Shown piece by piece: positions 16,735 to 20,459 of a stretch of DNA of 20,459 nt. Location of the stretch: assembly GCA_016938535.1 (NCBI GenBank), contig JAFGUL010000129.1:1-20459 (forward strand), in the 5' to 3' direction. How positions within the stretch are numbered: the stretch's first letter is position 1; each line of letters begins with the position of its first letter. The notes under the pieces are model-generated. The model was given only the letters and a program-made list of their open reading frames with translations. It was not told the DNA's origin and made no database searches. A program made the translations under genes and the position numbers. The DNA is from Candidatus Delongbacteria bacterium. Lineage in GTDB: Bacteria > Delongbacteria > UBA4055.

Positions 16735-18117
16735 GTGCCTGTGAGTTACATCGAGGAAATAGAATCGGTTTTAAAAGAGGGAACTCTTGACATCTCCCCT
16801 GAAGCTAGATATGTATTCAGGACCGATACTACCAAGTTCATCGGAAATCCGGATGCTGTAGTTACTGTACGGTCTGAAAAAGAAGTTGCGTCTATAGTGA
16901 AGATCGCGGCTAAATATCAGATTCCCGTTATCGCGAGAGGCTCGGGCACAGGTATGAGCGGAGGAGCTGTTCCTGTGAAAGGGGGAATTGTTCTAAATTT
17001 TGAGCGTATGGATAAAATATTAAAGATCGACAGGAAAAAGAAACTCGCATTTGTTCAGCCGGGCGTCATTACCGATGATCTCAGAGCTGCCGCTTCAAAA
17101 GAAGGGCTCTACTATCCGCCCGACCCGTCAAGCAGTGCTGTTTCAACTCTGGGCGGTAATTTTGCCGAGAATGCGGGCGGACTTCACTGCGTGAAATACG
17201 GTGTCACATCAAGGTATGTCAAAGGATTCAGATTCATAGACTCAGAAGGAACAGTGAATAAATGCGGGATCTATGATGAAGAGAACAGCTTTCCGGGAGC
17301 TTTTGTCATGATAGGATCAGAAGGAACTCTCGGGATAGTCACTGAGATAGCTCTCGAACTTATAGACAAACCGGCGGTCTATGATACTTTCATCACCTAT
17401 CACTCAAGCCTGCAGAACGCAATTGCTACGGTTATTAAGATAAACTCTACTCCAATAAACCCGTCAGTGATAGAATTAATTGACAAAGATGCCCTGCGTG
17501 CTGCAAAACAGTATTCTGATGTCAGTCTGCCTGAAGGAACAGAGGCGGTGCTCATTATAAAACTCGATTCTTATTTTCTGCCCGAACTCCTTGAAAGATC
17601 TATACTTATGGAAAATATATTTTCTCTGATGAAAGTTCAGGAATTTAAAAAAGCTGAAGACCCTGAAGAGGAAAGATCGTTCTGGGAGCTTAGAAAGGCA
17701 GTTTCATCCTCTATAAAAAGGATCTCCCCCGACAAGCTCAATGAGGATGTTACCGTACCTGTTTCAGCTATGACTGAACTCATTGAATTCACAAGAACCC
17801 TTTCAGAAAAGTTCGGACTTAAAATAGTGGTTTACGGACATGCGGGAGACGGCAATCTTCATGTAAACATTCTCTATAACAAAAAGATCGAGACCGAACT
17901 GAACAATGCAAGACTGGCTTCGGAAGAAGTTTTCAAAAAAACGATACAGCTCGGAGGAAATATATCGGGTGAACACGGAATAGGACTTTCAAAGAAAAAT
18001 TTCCTGAGCCTTCAATATTCAAAGAACGAGATCGCTTTCATGAAAAAAATAAAGAAGGCTTTCGATCCCGATAACATATTCAATCCCGATAAAATATTTA
18101 ACGCATCAAAAGGATAA
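16735..18117 (+). CDS. GlcD-type FAD-linked 2-hydroxyacid oxidase
   Basis: FAD enzyme of the vanillyl-alcohol oxidase fold that oxidises a 2-hydroxyacid such as glycolate or D-lactate; 460 aa, normal for GlcD. The FAD-binding PCMH domain (about 37-213) has VIARGSGTGMSGGAVP, YYPPDPSSSAVSTLGGNFAENAGG and GSEGTLGIVTEI. The FAD-oxidase C-terminal domain has YGHAGDGNLH with H369 and H376, then GGNISGEHGIG with H414, and ends in KAFDPDNIFNPDKIF. No C-terminal iron-sulphur domain is present and no separate GlcE or GlcF gene is adjacent, so the electron acceptor is unclear. The start is probably a GTG at 16735, with only a weak GGA 4 nt upstream; a second in-frame GTG at 16741 is possible. rseP follows after 2 nt. 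Confidence 0.9.
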   Translation: MPVSYIEEIESVLKEGTLDISPEARYVFRTDTTKFIGNPDAVVTVRSEKEVASIVKIAAKYQIPVIARGSGTGMSGGAVPVKGGIVLNFERMDKILKIDRKKKLAFVQPGVITDDLRAAASKEGLYYPPDPSSSAVSTLGGNFAENAGGLHCVKYGVTSRYVKGFRFIDSEGTVNKCGIYDEENSFPGAFVMIGSEGTLGIVTEIALELIDKPAVYDTFITYHSSLQNAIATVIKINSTPINPSVIELIDKDALRAAKQYSDVSLPEGTEAVLIIKLDSYFLPELLERSILMENIFSLMKVQEFKKAEDPEEERSFWELRKAVSSSIKRISPDKLNEDVTVPVSAMTELIEFTRTLSEKFGLKIVVYGHAGDGNLHVNILYNKKIETELNNARLASEEVFKKTIQLGGNISGEHGIGLSKKNFLSLQYSKNEIAFMKKIKKAFDPDNIFNPDKIFNASKG

Positions 18118-18119
18118 TA

Positions 18120-19220
18120 ATGCTGACACTGATCTCATTCATAGTACTTCTCGGAATAATTGTTTTTATACACGAAGCCGGTCATTTCACCGCTGCAAAA
18201 CTCTGCGGAATGAGGGTCGAAACTTTTTCTCTCGGATTCGGCAGAGCACTAATTAAAAAACAGTGGGGCGAGACCGAATACCGTATAGCCTGGATCCCTC
18301 TCGGAGGATATGTGAAAATATCAGGCATGATAGACGAAAGCCTCGAGGGTGAATCGCTCAAGGGAGAACCCTGGGAATTCGAGTCTAAGAACTTCTTCCA
18401 GAAATCATTCGTTATACTCGCCGGTGTGACCATGAATTTTATTCTCGCAATATTCATATACTCTCTCATCACTTTCGCCAACGGAATTCCCGAAGTCAAT
18501 TCAACGCATATCAAAGGTTTTTCCGACGATTCACCCGCCCGCGAAGCAGGCATGACCGAAGGTGATGTGATCCTTGAGATCAACAACTCCATAATAAATA
18601 CATGGCAGGACATTACGGACATAGTTCATGCAAGCCCCGAAAAGGAACTCATCTTCAAAGTTTCACGGAACGACTCAATCCTACTCTTCCCCATTACCAC
18701 AATGTCAGTCAGAACACTTTATGACGGCGAGATCAAAGACATCGGGCTCATAGGCATATATTCCGATGTTGAAATAAGAGATGCTTCGCTTTTAGAATCA
18801 ATAGCTGAAGGATCAAAGGCTACCTGGGGCTGGATAAAGATAGGATGGCTCTCCATAAAAATGCTCGTTACAGGTCAGGCATCAGTCAAAGAACTCGGCG
18901 GACCATTAATGATAGCTCAGATGACCGGAGAAAGTGTAAGAGCCGGAATATGGTCGTATCTCGCTTTCATAGCCTTCATCAGCGTCAATATAGGTTTTCT
19001 GAATCTCCTTCCCGTCCCGATCCTCGACGGCGGCCACTTCGTTTTCATACTCATCGAAGGGATCTCACGCAAGAAGATACCGCCGAAGATAAAATTCAAA
19101 ATACTTCAGATCGGAATGCTTCTGCTTTTTCTTCTGATGGCCATTGTAATCTTTAACGATGCCGGAAGGTTATTTAACGGCACCAGCGAAAATGAAACCG
19201 AAGAAATACAGGAAAGGTAA
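18120..19220 (+). CDS. rseP: RIP-family intramembrane zinc metalloprotease (site-2 protease)
   Basis: Inner-membrane M50 protease that cuts anti-sigma factors or signal-peptide remnants within the bilayer; 366 aa. The first membrane helix contains the zinc motif H18-EAG-H22. AWIPLGGYVKISGM is the family beta-hairpin. A second helix spans about 97-120, and a single PDZ domain about 123-200 (SPAREAGMTEGDVILEINN). GPLMIAQMTGESV precedes a third helix that carries the other zinc ligand D303 in NLLPVPILDGGHF. A last helix at about 327-346 completes the fold. One PDZ domain instead of the two in enteric RseP makes it shorter, as in many non-proteobacterial homologues. AAAGGA lies 6 nt before the ATG. 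It sits 2 nt after the GlcD gene, not beside dxr or uppS as in many genomes. Confidence 0.94.
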   Translation: MLTLISFIVLLGIIVFIHEAGHFTAAKLCGMRVETFSLGFGRALIKKQWGETEYRIAWIPLGGYVKISGMIDESLEGESLKGEPWEFESKNFFQKSFVILAGVTMNFILAIFIYSLITFANGIPEVNSTHIKGFSDDSPAREAGMTEGDVILEINNSIINTWQDITDIVHASPEKELIFKVSRNDSILLFPITTMSVRTLYDGEIKDIGLIGIYSDVEIRDASLLESIAEGSKATWGWIKIGWLSIKMLVTGQASVKELGGPLMIAQMTGESVRAGIWSYLAFIAFISVNIGFLNLLPVPILDGGHFVFILIEGISRKKIPPKIKFKILQIGMLLLFLLMAIVIFNDAGRLFNGTSENETEEIQER

Positions 19221-19245
19221 TAACTTTGAAATTGCTTTTATTTTT

Positions 19246-20136
19246 TTACAGCTCCCCAACCATATTGATCACCTCAAATCCAGCCTTATCCATCACCATG
19301 AAAGCTATCAGTTTCTTGCCCAAATCTTTAAGCGACCCACCTATCTGATATACGATATTCCCATCAACAATGATGAACCTGTCGTGAATATTTTTCAAAA
19401 CCTTAGCATCAACGGGAAAATACTGCTCACCGAACTTTTTTAAATCAAGCTTGAACTGATCCGATATTGATTTCGTGATGATCTTGACCGCTACGCCTTT
19501 CTTAACCTTCGTCAGATGAACAAGAACAGTGTCATCAACATAATTATCTATGATAACGATAGATTTCTCTGCGCTTCTGAAGATATCCGAAACGAACTTA
19601 TAAGCATCGAATATCTGACCACCGAAGAATATCCCTTGATCCGGGATTCTGTCCTTACTTTCCAAAGCATCGAACACTTTCTCAAACTTCTGATCGGTCT
19701 CGATCTGCTTCAGTTCTACCCTGTCAAGCCTTTGAAATACCTGAGCATTAGACTGAATGAATTTGCGCATCTCAATAAAAGCCTTTATTATTTGAATACT
19801 TATTTTTACAGCAGTTTCACTCTTCAATACACCAGCCAGCATAGCCACGCCTTCTTGCGTGAATACATGCGGAGAATATTTTCTGTGTTTACCCTGCCCA
19901 ATTTCTAAGGTCACAATTTGTGACCTTATACTCCGCATTTCTCGATTATTTAGCAAAAAACAGAATTCTGACGGGAACCTATCAATATTCCTTTTCACTG
20001 CCTGATTAAGCACTTTTGTCTCAACCCCGTACAGCTCAGCCAAATCCCTGTCCAGCATTACCTGAAATCCCCTGATAGAATAAATCCTGTCCTTCAGAAG
20101 ATTCCCATCAAACTTTTCCACATCATTTTTCAACAT
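19246..20136 (-). CDS. ORF6N-domain protein with C-terminal PLD-like domain
   Basis: 296 aa from the ATG at 20136; a GTG two codons upstream (20142) is possible, and neither start has a clear ribosome binding site. The ORF6N (KilA-N-related) putative DNA-binding domain covers about 15-103, with IRGFQVMLDRDLAELYGVET, AVKRNIDRFP, RSQIVTLE and VFTQEGVAMLAGVL. A helical, probably coiled-coil linker runs about 110-160. The C-terminal domain (about 166-296) has SIVIIDNYVDD and IHDRFIIVDGNIVYQIGGS. This is a phospholipase-D-like HxKxxxxD site with Arg for Lys (H251, R253, D258), so catalysis is doubtful. ORF6N genes occur on phages and as scattered chromosomal accessory genes. It is convergent with rseP (25-nt gap) and close to an insertion element. 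Function unknown. Confidence 0.85.
   Translation of the reverse strand: MLKNDVEKFDGNLLKDRIYSIRGFQVMLDRDLAELYGVETKVLNQAVKRNIDRFPSEFCFLLNNREMRSIRSQIVTLEIGQGKHRKYSPHVFTQEGVAMLAGVLKSETAVKISIQIIKAFIEMRKFIQSNAQVFQRLDRVELKQIETDQKFEKVFDALESKDRIPDQGIFFGGQIFDAYKFVSDIFRSAEKSIVIIDNYVDDTVLVHLTKVKKGVAVKIITKSISDQFKLDLKKFGEQYFPVDAKVLKNIHDRFIIVDGNIVYQIGGSLKDLGKKLIAFMVMDKAGFEVINMVGEL
19906..19928. repeat. perfect 23-nt palindrome inside the ORF6N gene
   Basis: Arms TAAGGTCACAA (19906-19916) and TTGTGACCTTA (19918-19928) are perfect inverted copies around one central base. It lies in the ORF6N-domain coding region and encodes the family-typical RSQIVTL peptide, so codon choice may explain it. The 12-mer AGGTCACAATTT within it recurs at 16648-16659, upstream of the GlcD gene. 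Confidence 0.6.
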
Positions 20137-20309
20137 ACGCACACCCGAATTATTTCACAGGCAATATACAACCGGAGGTATGCCATATAGTGTCATAGCA
20201 AGAAATATTATTGTTAAAGAAGAAATATAATTATTATCTTTGAAAAACCTTTGTATGGGATTATCTTTGTTCAATGAAAGTTTAAAAAAGCTTAAAGTAG
20301 GAGAATTAA

Positions 20310-20370
20310 ATGAAACTAATCATAAATTCAGAAAACAACCACAAAAATGTGATTTGCGATTGTATTAAAA
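20310..20370 (+). pseudogene. 5' end of an unidentified gene interrupted by an insertion element
   Basis: An ATG at 20310 has AGGAG 6 nt upstream, an ideal ribosome binding site. The frame reads MKLIINSENNHKNVICDCIK, then enters the insertion-element end at 20371 and stops at 20406-20408 after 32 codons. I read this as a gene cut after about 20 codons, not a true 32-residue peptide. I do not recognise the fragment. The 170-nt interval between the ORF6N start and this ATG is AT-rich and should hold divergent promoters, but no convincing one was found. Confidence 0.42.
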
Positions 20371-20459
20371 TGTCTGGACTATACCCGAAAAGCTGGACAA
20401 AATGCTAAGACCAACTTAAATTTATGATAAAAAAGGAGGTCACATGTCCGGGAAGCGAA
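20371..20459 (+). mobile_element. left end of an IS3-family-like insertion sequence (partial)
   Basis: From 20371 the sequence begins TGTCTGGAC and includes CCCGAAAAGCTGGACA (20384-20399). This closely resembles the terminal inverted repeats of IS3-family elements, which start with TG and contain a core like AAAAAGTTGGACA. About 45 nt further in, a ribosome binding site and start codon for a protein beginning MSGKR follow at the distance expected for OrfA. The right end, the second inverted repeat and the target duplication lie outside the window, so the call rests on one end only. Confidence 0.57.
20444..20459 (+). CDS. start of a probable IS3-type transposase OrfA (truncated by window end)
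   Basis: AAGGAGG (20433-20439) lies 4 nt before the ATG at 20444, and five codons (MSGKR) are visible before the window ends. IS3-family OrfA proteins often begin with a short basic stretch of this sort, and the start lies inside the inferred element. The product is inferred from context; five residues cannot identify it. Confidence 0.5.

Noticed and set aside
20180..20230. 16-codon frame after CCGGAGGT
   Set aside because: The Shine-Dalgarno-like GGAGG is only one base from the ATG, too close to function, and the peptide resembles nothing.
20255..20368. 37-codon plus-strand frame (MGLSLFNESL...) overlapping the interrupted ORF
   Set aside because: No ribosome binding site before its ATG; the frame starting at 20310 has an ideal one.
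1..20459. CRISPR arrays, tRNA or rRNA genes, riboswitches
   Set aside because: No regularly spaced repeats or recognisable RNA gene signatures were found; apart from the right edge, gaps between genes are all under 200 nt.

Overview
The window looks like chromosomal DNA from a Gram-negative bacterium. An RseP-type intramembrane protease, an exported YcbB-type L,D-transpeptidase and a MepK-like peptidoglycan hydrolase all imply a diderm envelope. GC is moderate, with an AT-richer stretch at about 2.8-5.3 kb. The mix of GH57 and GH133 enzymes, a DUF3417-type glucan phosphorylase and an ORF6N protein suggests an anaerobic FCB-type or candidate-phylum lineage. That placement is an inference, because no rRNA, tRNA or phylogenetic marker gene is visible.

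Layout. From 1 to 1.7 kb (minus strand) lie a cysteine-cluster (YkgJ-type) protein and an imidazolonepropionase-like amidohydrolase, 12 nt apart. From 1.8 to 5.3 kb (plus strand) lie galE, an L,D-transpeptidase and, overlapping it by one base, an M15/DUF882 endopeptidase. This is the same LdtD-MepK pairing seen in enteric bacteria. At 5.3-5.8 kb (minus) is a half-size CvfB-like RNA-binding protein, and at 5.9-7.5 kb (plus) a long nucleotide-sugar dehydrogenase that ends in a strong intrinsic terminator.

From 7.7 to 16.6 kb is a tightly packed five-gene glycogen operon: a glycogen-synthase-like GT-B enzyme, a GH133 debranching enzyme, a GT4 synthase-like enzyme, a GH57 amylase and a GT35 phosphorylase. 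Junctions are 26 nt, a 4-nt overlap, a 4-nt overlap and 15 nt. A candidate promoter precedes it and a hairpin closes it. It carries elongation, debranching, hydrolysis and phosphorolysis functions, but no recognisable ADP-glucose pyrophosphorylase or classical GH13 branching enzyme.

At 16.7-19.2 kb a GlcD-type FAD oxidase is followed after 2 nt by rseP. At 19.2-20.1 kb (minus) is an ORF6N protein fused to a degenerate PLD-like domain; its coding sequence contains a perfect 23-nt palindrome. The right edge (20.31 kb onward) shows a short ORF with a good ribosome binding site. It appears to be cut by the left end of an IS3-family element whose first transposase ORF starts 16 nt before the window ends.

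The best leads are the two-synthase glycogen operon, the L,D-transpeptidase/endopeptidase pair with an EF-hand-like insert, the ORF6N-PLD fusion with its palindrome, the repeated GTCACAA half-sites upstream of the GlcD gene, and the IS-interrupted gene. No CRISPR array, tRNA or rRNA was seen. I did not find a clearly undescribed system.
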